Source: Micromussa lordhowensis
Taxonomy: Eukaryota; Cnidaria; Anthozoa; Scleractinia; Lobophylliidae
DNA length: 64,000 nt
Reading direction: 5' to 3'
Assembly (NCBI GenBank): GCA_964020085.1
Contig: OZ026605.1
Span: 4,878,544-4,942,543 of the forward strand
In this document: positions 34,095 to 43,830 of the stretch, one piece after another
Layout: the number at the start of each line of letters is the position of its first letter
Numbering within the stretch: the stretch's first letter is position 1
Made by a program: the position numbers and the translations under genes
The notes under the pieces: model-generated
The model's database searches: none
What the model was told of the DNA's origin: nothing
What the model saw: the letters and a program-made list of their open reading frames with translations, nothing else

Positions 34095-34390
34095 TAGACT
34101 GTTCACAGTCCCCTATATTTCTGTGAACTTGTAGATGTTGATCGTTGAGTTCGGTGGGCCGCCATTTTGGTCTCTTGATACAAGAGAAACTGAGGAGAGT
34201 AAAAAATACCCGTGGGTAGGGGTGGTGGAGGGCAAGTTACGGTCTCCCTATTTTTTTCTGCCTCTCCACCTCGACGCTATTAATCCCATCGCCTCTACCC
34301 AAGGGCATCTTGTACTCTCCCCAGTTTCTTTCGCATCAAGAGACCAAAATGGTGGGCTGTTGAACTCAGCGATCGCCTTTGAACAGTCTA
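34095..34390. mobile_element. ~296-bp MITE with long inverted termini
   Basis: The left end TAGACTGTTCA pairs with TGAACAGTCTA ending at 34390. Further in, GGGCCGCCATTTTGGTCTCTTGAT (34155-34178) pairs with ATCAAGAGACCAAAATGGTGGGC (34338-34360). Next, AGAAACTGAGGAGAGTA pairs with TACTCTCCCCAGTTTCTTT. No certain target duplication was found. Confidence 0.7.
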
Positions 34391-34715
34391 CACTCTAAGT
34401 AATTTTTATTTTTCTACAACAAAATTATTCATTTTTTGCTTTTTTGAAATCAGAAATTAACCCAGTTGATATAAAACCATTGACGAAAAATAGCAGTTTT
34501 AAAACTTTATCCCAGTATGCTTTGAAAGGAAAAGGATGCAAACTGACTTAAACCATTTCATGTTCATAATTCAGTTTACACTGTACATATCTTTGTACTA
34601 TTGGCCATACTAGCCAAACTAAATAAAACTAGTACTACACAACTTGATGTTTCTTTGCCAAAGAAATATTTTGTGGTATGTACAATGTACACTTTCTGCA
34701 GTTACATCATTTTTT

Positions 34716-34745
34716 GCTCATGGATGTTACGTAACATCCATGAGC
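34716..34745. repeat. 30-bp perfect palindrome
   Basis: The left half is GCTCATGGATGTTAC and the right half is its exact complement, with no spacer; the centre is TTACGTAA. It lies in a gene-free stretch just before a short (CACT)n run at about 34770-34788. It could be the core of an eroded fold-back element or a binding site for a dimeric protein. Confidence 0.9.
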
Positions 34746-34799
34746 GTAGGGGGCAGTCGGATGGCGCTCGATCACTCACTCACTCACTCGATTCTGATT

Positions 34800-36739
34800 A
34801 ATTTATTCATTAAACCGGATTAAATCGTTTCTCTCAACTCTCCCCTCCTTAGTATGGTTCTTGTCCTAGGCACTTCGTGGTGTAGGTTCAGCAGGTTTTA
34901 GCGGGGTACTAGAAAGACGATTTTTTTGTCCGACAACATGGAGTTCATACAAAATGGCGGCTAACGCGGCACGACGATGGTTTTTGGTTCAACTCGTGGA
35001 GTTGTAAAAATGAAATTTGTCAAGCTAAGCAGCAGTAGCTGTAACAAATGGACATGGAAAGACAAGAAGACGTGCGACAGCATAGCGTATCGCAGCAACG
35101 AAGAGACCTTTCACGGAGTGCTATAATTGAAAATTATAAAGGAACATTAGCTTCGGTAATATGGACTTTGAAATCCTGAAAGCTGCGATGCTCGCTTCGA
35201 AATCTACGATGCTAAAAGGCGACGATGTCACGACCGAAAAAATGCCTGGTAAAATGTTACCTGGAGGAGGAAACAATGCAAAGGCGAATGAATGGAGTTT
35301 TTACGGGTGAAGGAGATTAAAGGGTATTGCTATTGGAAACAGTCTGTTTCTCGCTATAGGTCAGTGTCTCTTGCCTTTTCAGTTCTTTACATTTTTGGCC
35401 CTCGTGCTACCCTTTCCTCGTTTATGCCTGCAAGGCAGGGCATATTTGTTAGGGATACACTTAGCCTTGTTTTAGGAAAGTGTTGTAAAGTTCATAGTGT
35501 GACAAAGCAAGCTTGGTTACATATTACAGTCGGAAATATAACCTATGTATAAGCCTTTGTTGTTAACGTAGCCATATAAATATCTCTACTACGTGTCGCT
35601 TGGAATATAGAAAACTAATTCTTGATATCCGTTTTAAAACATGTGGGAATATTAGTTCCTCGCTCACTTCTTGAGGGGCACAGGGGTAGACTGATGAATA
35701 TCAAAGCTAACGGAGCTCGGGAGAAATTAACGTAGCCATATAAATATCTCTACTACGTGTCGCTTGGAATATAGAAAACTAATTCTTGATATCCGTTTTA
35801 AAACATGTGGGAATATTAGTTCCTCGCTCACTTCTTGAGGGGCACAGGGGTAGACTGATGAATATCAAAGCTAACGGAGCTCGGGAGAAATTCCGGTGAA
35901 TAGAAGGGTTGTAATGTTGTATTTTGCACGAACTAACAACCTACCCCATAACAATTTAAATTAATTTCGCTCCATAAAGTTTCAGATATGTATTAAATAC
36001 AAAGCAATTATTCATCGTACAGTTTTGACATACTTAAACAGTTCTCCCCTTCGGCAGTTAAGCCGCTGCTGTAGAATCTGATTAAATTTGATAACATGTT
36101 CTACGAAATACCATAATTTAAAAGCAACCGACAAGTGTTGCAGCTCCGAGTGTTTGTTGAAACAAGACAAGATAGTTATTTTCGTAACCACGTCTAAGTA
36201 ATATTATGTCGTGTTTGGAGATATCTTTTTAGCGTGAGTATTTCTGCTATGCTCTAATGTCACGGTGCAGAGAACGGCATGTAGGTGTGTTTTTGGCAAG
36301 ATAAACGCATCACGTTTAACCCGAGACAATATGTTATTGTATTTAGCGCCAATTTCCACTAAAAAGCAATAAGAAATGTTAGATCTTTTTCATAGGAGTA
36401 TTATGCAAGAAGTGGAGTTCTTTTGTATTTGGTGAAATAAGGTAATTGATGAAACAGATGTTTGGGTGTTGTTGTGTTATGTAATTTTACGGGGGACAAC
36501 AACTTGTTAAGTGAATTTGTCATCATATGTCACAAATGAAATCATGCGATTGTAAAACATGTAAGCTAAAAGTTGACCTTTTAATGAAAGGGATAAGATT
36601 TGCTAGGGCTATCGAATGGTATTCGCGAGAATGTGAGCGGTTCTTTTATTTTTGCGAGGAAGAGCTGTGACATAGTTTATCTTGAGAGCAGCCGGAGCAC
36701 TTTAGAAAGTACATGTAGAAGACTTGTAGAGATGGCGAG
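34800..36739. other. No gene seen; contains a tandem duplication
   Basis: Only short frames occur. The tail 36640-36739 (GAGCACTTTAGAAA ... AGATGGCGAG) resembles 6050-6095 (GAGCACTTTAGAAA ... AGATGGCGAG), so it is part of a dispersed repeat. The 5-kb transposon inserted into this repeat. Confidence 0.4.
35563..35890. repeat. Perfect tandem duplication, 2 x 164 bp
   Basis: 35563-35726 and 35727-35890 appear identical, beginning TTAACGTAGCCATATAAATA and ending CTCGGGAGAAA(TT). The length equals that of the METTL15-intron satellite by coincidence; the sequences are unrelated. Perfect identity means a very recent duplication or an assembly artefact. Confidence 0.9.
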
Positions 36740-36997
36740 TATGGCGGGCCTTCGCGTTCAAAATTAGATATCATGATATCTCCATGATATCCTTAATTTA
36801 ACACGATATCATGTTATCATGATATCTTCACAGCATGAGATATCAGGATAAAAGGATATCTCTAATTATAATGATAACTCTTTTTCCCCGGAGAGATATC
36901 TTGTCTGATAACATTTTGCAGTGCTATTGTATTTGGTTGTCATCACTTGGTTTCTTTTTTAACACATGGCTTGTCGATTTTTAAAAGTGCACGCTAC
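36740..36997. repeat. Left terminal inverted repeat of the 5-kb transposon
   Basis: Matches the complement of 41497-41757 over its length with scattered differences. It includes TTAGATATCATGATATCTCC, CACGATATCATGTTATCATG, GAGAGATATCTTGTCTGATA and GGTTGTCATCACTTG. At least six GATATC words suggest arrayed transposase binding sites. Confidence 0.9.
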
Positions 36998-37129
36998 GTA
37001 GTCAACCTTACAGCATTTCCGGAATTTATTTACGCTTAAATTCAACATTGTTTATAGCTACAATGAAGTACCCTCCCCATCAGCTGCCTTCTGTTTTACT
37101 TACAACTTTACTTCTAATTTTATGTTGCT

Positions 37130-38633
37130 GTGGGCAGACTCCACCAAATCAGTTTTCACGGAAGAGCGCAGCTAAGTAGTCTTGATAGTTTTTTCGAAAG
37201 AGCTCTTGGTTTAGTAAATGAAGTTAACCGACTGCTGAGCACGGCTGAAAATGATGAAGATGTTGTCGAGTACTGCATTGCCAGGCTCGAAAATCTTCTC
37301 ACTAATTGTGTGAATCTTTTCCGCATTATAGAAGAACAACAATATAACTGCATCATTGATACCGTGCAAACCTTCCCTTTTATGTTGAGATCACGTATCC
37401 CGGGACTTGAGGGAAGAACGAACTCCTGCCCATGGCTTCGCTGTCGGAAGGCCACCGTACGATATAACATTTGATCAACTTTCTTTTCTCGTGGGAGAAA
37501 ACTTCAACACACGGAGAATTGCAAACTGCCTCGGCGTTAGTGTTTCCACAGTAAGACGAAGGTTGCGCGACAACAACATTTCCTTGGATAGACGTTTACT
37601 CTGCCATTTCTGATACCGACTTAGATCAGCTTATTAGAAATATCCGTTCTCATTTTCCAAGAATAGGCTGTCGGCAGATGCGGGCAATGCTGGAGGCTGA
37701 TCACGGGTTAAGGATCCAACGTTGTAGAGTTCGAATGGCAATGAGAAGGGTGGATCCGGCTGGAGCAGCAATACGCTGGTCCGAAGTACACGTCAGAAGG
37801 CGATATAACGTATATGGTGCAAATGCATTGTGGCATATCGATACGCATCATTCCTTAGTACGTTGGCGTTTAGTTGTAGCAGGAGGGATCGATGGCTATT
37901 CCCGCTTAATAACGTATTTGCAATGCTTTAACAATAACCGCGCCAGTACCGTTGTTCAGTGCTTTTATGAAGGTACAAGACGACAGTAAGGTTTTCCATC
38001 TCGAGTCAGATCTGACAGGGGCGGGGAGAACTATCTGGTCTCCGTTTTGATGTGTATGATTCGCGGTGCAAATAGGGGCAGTCTTATAGCTGGCCGATCG
38101 GTGCATAACCAAAGGATAGAACGGCTGTGGAGGGATGTGTTTTGGTTCTGCATCTCGACTTTTTATTTTACTTCATGGAAGAATTGGGTGTACTTGATCA
38201 GACTGACGAGCTCCACCTGTTTGTGCTACATTTTGTATTTATATCCAGGATCAACAACTTATTAAGTCGTTGGACCGAGTCTTACAACAGACATCCACTT
38301 GGAACTGAGCATAACAGTACGCCCAGGCAGCTATGGATAGAGAGCATGCTGCAGCTGCAAAATTCCCACCACACCGCACCTGGAGGCGTTTTCCAGAAAG
38401 ACCTTGTAGAAGGGCCGTTAGAACAATTCGGTATTGACTGGGAAGGACCTTGTCCAGATTGCGAGAATCGTGAGAGTGATCTCACTGTGCCAGGAATTAA
38501 TGTGAGTTTACCCACGAACGTCCAACAACAGCTTCAGGAATCAATCGACCCACTTGCTTCCTCGAAATTGTTTGGCCTGGACATTTATCTACAATGTTTG
38601 CGTTGGCTACAATCAACAACAAATGATCAATAA
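37130..38633 (+). pseudogene. Transposase with HTH and DDE integrase core, frameshifted
   Basis: Pieces in different frames add up to one protein. An N-terminal helical part (37160-37410) is followed by a helix-turn-helix (NTRRIANCLGVSVSTVRRRL, about 37507-37566). The integrase core has first Asp in LWHIDTHHSL (about 37850), second Asp in [10 protein letters not shown] (about 38005) and Glu in [10 protein letters not shown] (about 38110). The last two are 34 residues apart, as in DD34-35E enzymes. After that come [25 protein letters not shown] and a C-terminal domain with CPDCE. Shifts are needed near 37410, 37595, 37985 and 38155, so it is inactive as read. A possible polyadenylation signal AATAAA lies near 38873. 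Confidence 0.8.
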
Positions 38634-38639
38634 CAAGCA

Positions 38640-39450
38640 TCGCGTAAATTTATTAACAATATCTATGATTGGGATAAAACCAAAAACTCATAATCATCAT
38701 TTAGCGTACGATGATGGTCGTAATTTGAGGATGGTCTAAATGGCAAACTAACGGTTAATGTTCTTCGCTTTTTTAAGGAAAATGGTTAATATTTGGCTGG
38801 TACAAGGCCTACGATCAATATTCTTACTTTATAACAATAACGGTTAACATTGTCCTATAACATGACTCTTTAATAAAGTTGATCACACAGTTTACATGTA
38901 TGTTTCGTTTGGGTTAAGCACAGCAAACCTTCCAGAAAGATACAATGAGAGGATGAGACAGTTCTAAAAGTTGCAGTGCTGCCGCGATAGTGCACTCTGT
39001 TCCTTGTATTTTCCATTAAAAGCTATAGTTATATAGCATCGAAACCTGCGATCAGGTTTTCTATCTGACTCTAGGCAGCCTACTAGCTGCACTTGCATGG
39101 GATCTTTGAGGGATCTACTCATCTACTCTCTTTGGGATCTTTGAGGCATACTATTCCCTGCGGAAGGCAGATGATGCTCATCTGCGTGGTTTGCTCTCCT
39201 GCTCTTGACCCTCTCTGGTTTACTGCTCGACTACCTTGAGAACGTGGAAATTTCGGGATAGTTCGTCGGAGAAAGAAGAACGAGCCTCTTGCAACACGTC
39301 CACCAACCGTTGCCCAGCCTGTCTAACACTAGCCGATCCATTTGGTAATTGTTGGGGGTTTATGTTTCAAGGATGCGGGATGTTGTTGGGGCAACATTTG
39401 CTGTATAGGTGGAAAGGAATGAAGTTGTTGCAGTGGTGGCTGCAGTTGTT
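38640..39450. other. Transposon interior between its two genes; nothing further seen
   Basis: No coding similarity. This holds the 3' flanks of the convergent transposase and glutamine-rich frames, including AATAAA near 38873 on the plus strand. Confidence 0.35.
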
Positions 39451-39451
39451 G

Positions 39452-39962
39452 TTACTGATGTGACAGGAGTTGCTGCATTTGAGCCCACTGCTGCTGTTGC
39501 TGTATTAGTGGTTGCTGCTGTTGGTGGGGAAGTGGTTGCTGGTGTTGGCGAGGCAATGGTTGTAGCTGTTGGTGTAACTGTGGTTGCTGCTGTTGGTTTG
39601 GCTGGGGTTGCAGCTGTTGCTGTATTAGTGGTTGCTGCTGTTGGTGCTGCAGTGGTTGTATATGTTGGTGTGGCTGTGGTTGCTGCATCAGTGGTTGCTG
39701 TTGTTGGTACGGCAATGGTTGCTGATGTTGGTGGTGCTGTGGTTGCAACTGTTGCTGTGTCAGTGGTTGCTGTTGATGCTGGTGCGGCTGTGGTTGCGGC
39801 TGATGCAGCCAACCCAATTGTTGCGATGGTTGTGGCCATTGCTGTGGCGTTTGTTGGTAATGCGGAAGGGAGGGGACGGGAAGTGCTTGTTGATTTGGCT
39901 GCTGTTCCAAATTTTGATGCTGGTGGTCATGATTATGTTGGGATTGCTGCCCATCATTTATG
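39452..39962 (-). CDS. Gln/Pro/His-rich repeat protein exon of the transposon
   Basis: After a fair acceptor (TTATTCTTCTCAATCAG, exon from 39962) the minus strand is open for about 170 codons. It reads QQSQHNHDHQHQN, PVPSLPHYQQTPQQ and then repeats such as HQHQQQPL and QQQLQPQ, ending at a stop at 39452. The DNA is a degenerate 15-bp-type repeat (TTGCTGCTGTTGGTG), which also leaves Ala/Val-rich and Leu/Trp-rich frames open on the plus strand and a Thr/Ala-rich frame on the minus strand. The Gln-rich frame is preferred for its upstream splice site and non-repeat lead-in. It lies inside the 5-kb transposon, opposite to the transposase. Function is unknown. Confidence 0.4.
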
Positions 39963-40738
39963 CTGATTGAGAAGAATAATAGGGTGAATTAATTGAAACG
40001 AAAACTAGGAGGTAGGCTCCTCGGACAGCGCCCAATTTGCTTTTCTTCTAAACCCTTAATCTCTGGGTCTAAAGAACTGGGAAAGGAAGCCGGACATGTT
40101 TTATAGTAAAATTTACTTGTCTACCCTAGCTACAGTTTTAAGACCGGGTTTCGTATGTTTAAAACAAATTTTGTCTCCACGTTGTATTGTTTGCCAAGAA
40201 CACACTGCTACGAATATGCACGTGTGAAATGAAAACCGTCAAGCAATTTTGTTTTGGTTTGAAACTTCCCCTAAACGGTTCCTATCAAATACTCATGTAA
40301 AAATGTATCTAGTGACCTCTCCTCACTTATTTACGATCTAGCTCAAATCTATGTCTAACTCCGCATTTAGCCTGTGTAGTCGGGAGCTAGCGAAGGAATA
40401 CCCGCTTCGTATACCCGCCCAGGCTACCCCCCTTAAGTTACGAGTCCACCTCCAGTGGGGGTGGGGGAAACTTGAAGGATTTCGAAAAAATAGGGACAAT
40501 TGGCGAAGTATTGGAAACCTTAAGCTATTTTTAGGAGAACTTGTGATAATGCAAGACAAATAGGGGTTACGTTGAGGTCGCTAATTAACTCTAAAATACT
40601 GTTTGCACGAGAAACGTGACCTCGTGCCACTGCATTTTCCGTGATGAAACACGCATCACCTCGGCCGGTCAAGGGGCAAACCTGGTCACCCCGCTAAGGC
40701 TACTCTTACCTTAACACGACGATACTGTGGAAGAGAGG

Positions 40739-41233
40739 TGCGAGCGTTGCCAAAAGTAGTCTCATGTTCCAAAGGAATGAATTCAGTGGCGTGAATTAGC
40801 TCTGTATACTCAGTTCGGTAAACTCAACATGAATGTAGCAATATTAATACAAAAAGCTATATCAAGTTTGCTTTGTTAAATTTTCATAGATCTAGCCGTT
40901 GGGGTGGTTTTACTACTCGTCCTGAGCGTGTAACACGCTCTGTTGCAGAATGCTCAGTATTTGGAGTGGCTTCCTTGATTTGGCACAGCCGTTGTTGATC
41001 CGCATGTAGCAGGTGTTGAAGGTTCAGCCGGTAAGTTCTCTGGGACGGGGGTAGAAACCTTTGGAGACGTGTGGTTCACAGGCAGTACTTGATGCCGAGG
41101 TGTCATAGTTGGCGCGTTAGATGAAAAGGCTGGCTGCGAACTGGTTGAAACTATAGCAGACCGATTTCGTTGCATAGTGCGAGCGTTGCCAAAAGTAGTC
41201 TCGTGGTCCAAAGGAATGAATTCAGTGGCGTGA
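40739..41233. repeat. 56-bp direct repeat (40739-40794 and 41178-41233)
   Basis: TGCGAGCGTTGCCAAAAGTA through AATTCAGTGGCGTGA is present twice with two or three mismatches, inside the transposon. On the minus strand both copies encode HATEFIPL(D/E)HETTFGNART. The left copy is followed by CAGTATCGTCGTGTTAAG|GTAAGAG, which looks like a splice donor. Confidence 0.8.
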
Positions 41234-41262
41234 TTGTCACGGTGGTACCGATCCCAATAATA
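40885..41262 (-). pseudogene. C-terminal end of a Ty3/gypsy-like pol, degenerate
   Basis: The minus strand reads RYHRDNHATEFIPLDHETTF ... TSPKVSTPVPENLPAEP ... NQGSHSKY, then a stop. One base over, it continues as ERVTRSGRVVKPPQRLDL-stop. The TRSGRxVKxPxRLDL ending is typical of pol C-termini of gypsy-type retrotransposons. The rest of pol is absent. It is either a nested retroelement remnant or domestic C-terminal sequence taken up by the transposon's second gene. Confidence 0.5.
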
Positions 41263-41496
41263 ATTGCTCGCGGAAAAGGCAGTACATTACGTAGAAAATG
41301 AGACAATTGTCTTGTTATCTGATTCAAAGACTCAAATTTCTGGCCTGGTTTTTCTCCGGTTTTTTTAATTGTTCTTTATGAGAAACTAGAAATATATAAA
41401 GGTTTCCTTAGGTAACTATAACTACAGCACACTTTAGACATTATGCTAATCGCTTTGACCCCTTTAGACTCACAGACTCAAGACAATACAGTCGCT

Positions 41497-41757
41497 AGAG
41501 TGCGCTTTTAAAAGTAGAGTCGACAAGTAATCTATTAAAAAATAAAAACAAGTGATGACAACCAAATACCATAGCAGTGCAAAATGTTATCAGACAAGAT
41601 ATCTCTCCGGGAAATAGGGTTATCAGTATAACCAAAGATATCCCTTTAACATGATATCTCGTGCTGTGAAGATATCATGATAACATGATATCGTGATAAA
41701 TGAAAGATATCATGGAGATATCATGATATCTAATTTTGAACGCGATGGCCCGCCATA
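41497..41757. repeat. Right terminal inverted repeat of the 5-kb transposon
   Basis: Complement of the left repeat, with the same GATATC-rich array (for example AAGATATCATGATAACATG and GATATCATGGAGATATCATG) and the exact terminal GGCCCGCCATA. Confidence 0.9.
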
Positions 41758-42036
41758 GGCGAGCAGCGAAAAGATTTTTAAATTTTTCTTTAGCTGATTT
41801 TTTATCTTTAATACAAAGAAAACGTTTTGCACACATTCCAGTAGCTTACAGCTAAAGCCTTAATTGTTTGATGCCAAATTACTTCAGGTGGCTTCACGCG
41901 AGCTTCAGTGTTGATAAAGGGTCGTGATGCGGGATTAGCTCATTCTATTTTCCGTGAAACGTGAATTTAGGAAATTATTCTTCCTGATTCGTGACCTGAA
42001 GGTTTTGCGTGATCCGTGAAGAACCTGAATTATTAA

Positions 42037-42598
42037 AGTGCCCATATCGTCAATTTTTTTATTTTCTTATCTGATTCTATATATCACCCAATAAACTTCT
42101 GCGAAAGCAAAATTCGATTTGGATAAAATGCAATCTTTTTTAGAAGTTTTAAAATCGTTCAAATTTGCCGCCATTTTGGTCCACCATTCGCACCAGTCTT
42201 CCCTTCGTTTTGAATGAGTTGTGACGTAGATTAAGGAACACGTGACTTCAGGCTTAACTCATCTCGCTTGTTTTACCTCTGTAAATGTATATTAGTAGCT
42301 CATACAAACTGCTGGAAAGGAGCATTTTGCATGGACTACGAAGCTAAAGTTACAGAGGTAAAACAAGTGAGATAAGTCAAGTCTGAACTCACATGTTCCT
42401 GAATCTACGTCACAATTCTGAGCATGTCGATACTGTGATCAGCGGCACGGGTCGACCGTAAGAAAATAAGATTTTCAGGTTTTTAAAAGTTCATCAAAAA
42501 ATCGCTTTTTATCCAAATCGAAAATTTTTTTCGCAGAAGTTCAATGCATGAAACATAGAATCAGATGGGAAAATAGAAATTTTGATGATATGGGCACT
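42037..42598. mobile_element. TTAA-flanked MITE, second of the AGTGCC type
   Basis: Ends AGTGCCCATATC and GATATGGGCACT are flanked by TTAA (42033-42036 and 42599-42602). Almost the whole element is self-complementary: 42105-42135 pairs with 42505-42540 (CTTCTGCGAAAGCAAAATTCGA type), and 42226-42290 pairs with 42350-42415 (TTGTTTTACCTCTGTAA type). The AGTGCC(T/C)AT start is shared with the MITE at 1613-2385, so the same transposase family probably moved both. Confidence 0.85.
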
Positions 42599-42602
42599 TT
42601 AA

Positions 42603-43830
42603 CCGATATTCGTGATTTTACCACACAACTCTACGTGATCTTGAGACACAAGTTCTCCAAATAGTTACAGTGGTCTATCGAGAGTGCCTTAGCCATGCAA
42701 TATGCAATACGGAGCCTTGATTTAGCCATTCGCGATTTTGCTTCCTACAAACACTGTTTTTAATGTAAGAACAGGTCCTTAAGAAGAGTATCTTACTTTC
42801 TTATTTTGGTAATTCGGGAAAACGAATTTTTTTTTATCCGTGAACCGTGATCCTCTGTATTTTAGGCTCGTGAACCGTGCCAGAGACTTCCCTGTATGAC
42901 CCTCTTGATATCTAGAGCTTTTAATCGGACATTGTAAACAGACCACGAGAAGATGGTAACTTGTTTTTTTGTTAGATTATTTTTTATCAGTGCTGGCCTG
43001 ATGGGCCGCTTGGCATATATGTAGACTTTGACTTCCACCGTCTGAGTTTCTATTTGCAGAACGAGTGCTTGTGCCAAACGTTTCCCATGAAAATCACTTG
43101 ATTTTCATGCGAATGACCGTGCAGGTGACATATATTTTCATACCAATAGTTTCGCTCAAAGACTCGTTTTGCCACAGGGGCAAAAGTAAACTTGGCATTG
43201 GGCTATTCATCCATGAGCTACTCAGGGAGCCTTTGATTATCACTGATAGCATTCATCAAATTTTGTAAATGTCATGTTACATGCTATTCCTCCTTGTGAG
43301 ATCATGTCAACAGAATTCTGCCATAACCTTGGTAACCAGTGAAAATAACTGCCTTCTTATTCGCTATCCAGCTTTTTTTGCTGATTGTGTTGACTGTTCT
43401 TTTGCTTCGGTTGTTGACCAAAATTGTTGTTGATAAAAGGGTTTCAGTTACACAAGGTGCCGAATCCAAAACCCACTGAAAACACCTTAAGATCCAACAT
43501 TTTGTGAGGATGAGGGGGAATCCAGATGCTTTCAACTGGAAACTTTTGTTGATATCAAATTTTAAAAATTCTGATGACCTCTGCTCCACAGAGTATAGCT
43601 TTAATAAATTAATAGTGTACCGGTAACTATGGCTTCTGTTAGTAGGAACAACATAAATGATTCTCTTCTATTTAAGCAATCCAAAGCTAACTGAGAATGG
43701 AGGATCAGAATTCTTAAGCACAAGAAAAGAGGTCAACTTACTGTAAATAATTATCATATCAAACCATTCTCAAACTTATACATGTACATACAAATATGAA
43801 ATGTTTTGAGACTTTTAAAAGCAGTCTGTA
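42603..43830. other. No gene seen; 3' flank of ERGIC2
   Basis: Short frames only. The phrase CGTGAACCGTGATCC and relatives recur at 41950-42015 and 42600-42880, flanking the MITE, so a degenerate CGTGATC-type repeat surrounds it. Confidence 0.35.

Larger units (their letters stand above)
36740..41757. mobile_element. 5.0-kb DDE DNA transposon with 6-bp target duplication
   Basis: The element starts TATGGCGGGCC and ends GGCCCGCCATA, flanked by GGCGAG on both sides (36734-36739 and 41758-41763). Terminal inverted repeats run about 255 bp (to about 36997 and from about 41497) and are packed with GATATC-containing motifs. Inside are a plus-strand integrase-type gene (37130-38633), a minus-strand glutamine-rich frame (39452-39962) and a minus-strand retroelement-like C-terminus (40885-41262). 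The 6-bp duplication and rve-type catalytic domain suggest the eukaryotic IS3-like (IS3EU) or a related integrase-type superfamily. The exact superfamily is inference. Confidence 0.85.

Noticed and set aside
39409..39966. 185-codon Ala/Val-rich ORF on the plus strand
   Set aside because: It is one of four frames kept open by a degenerate 15-bp repeat. The opposite-strand Gln-rich frame has better splice context.
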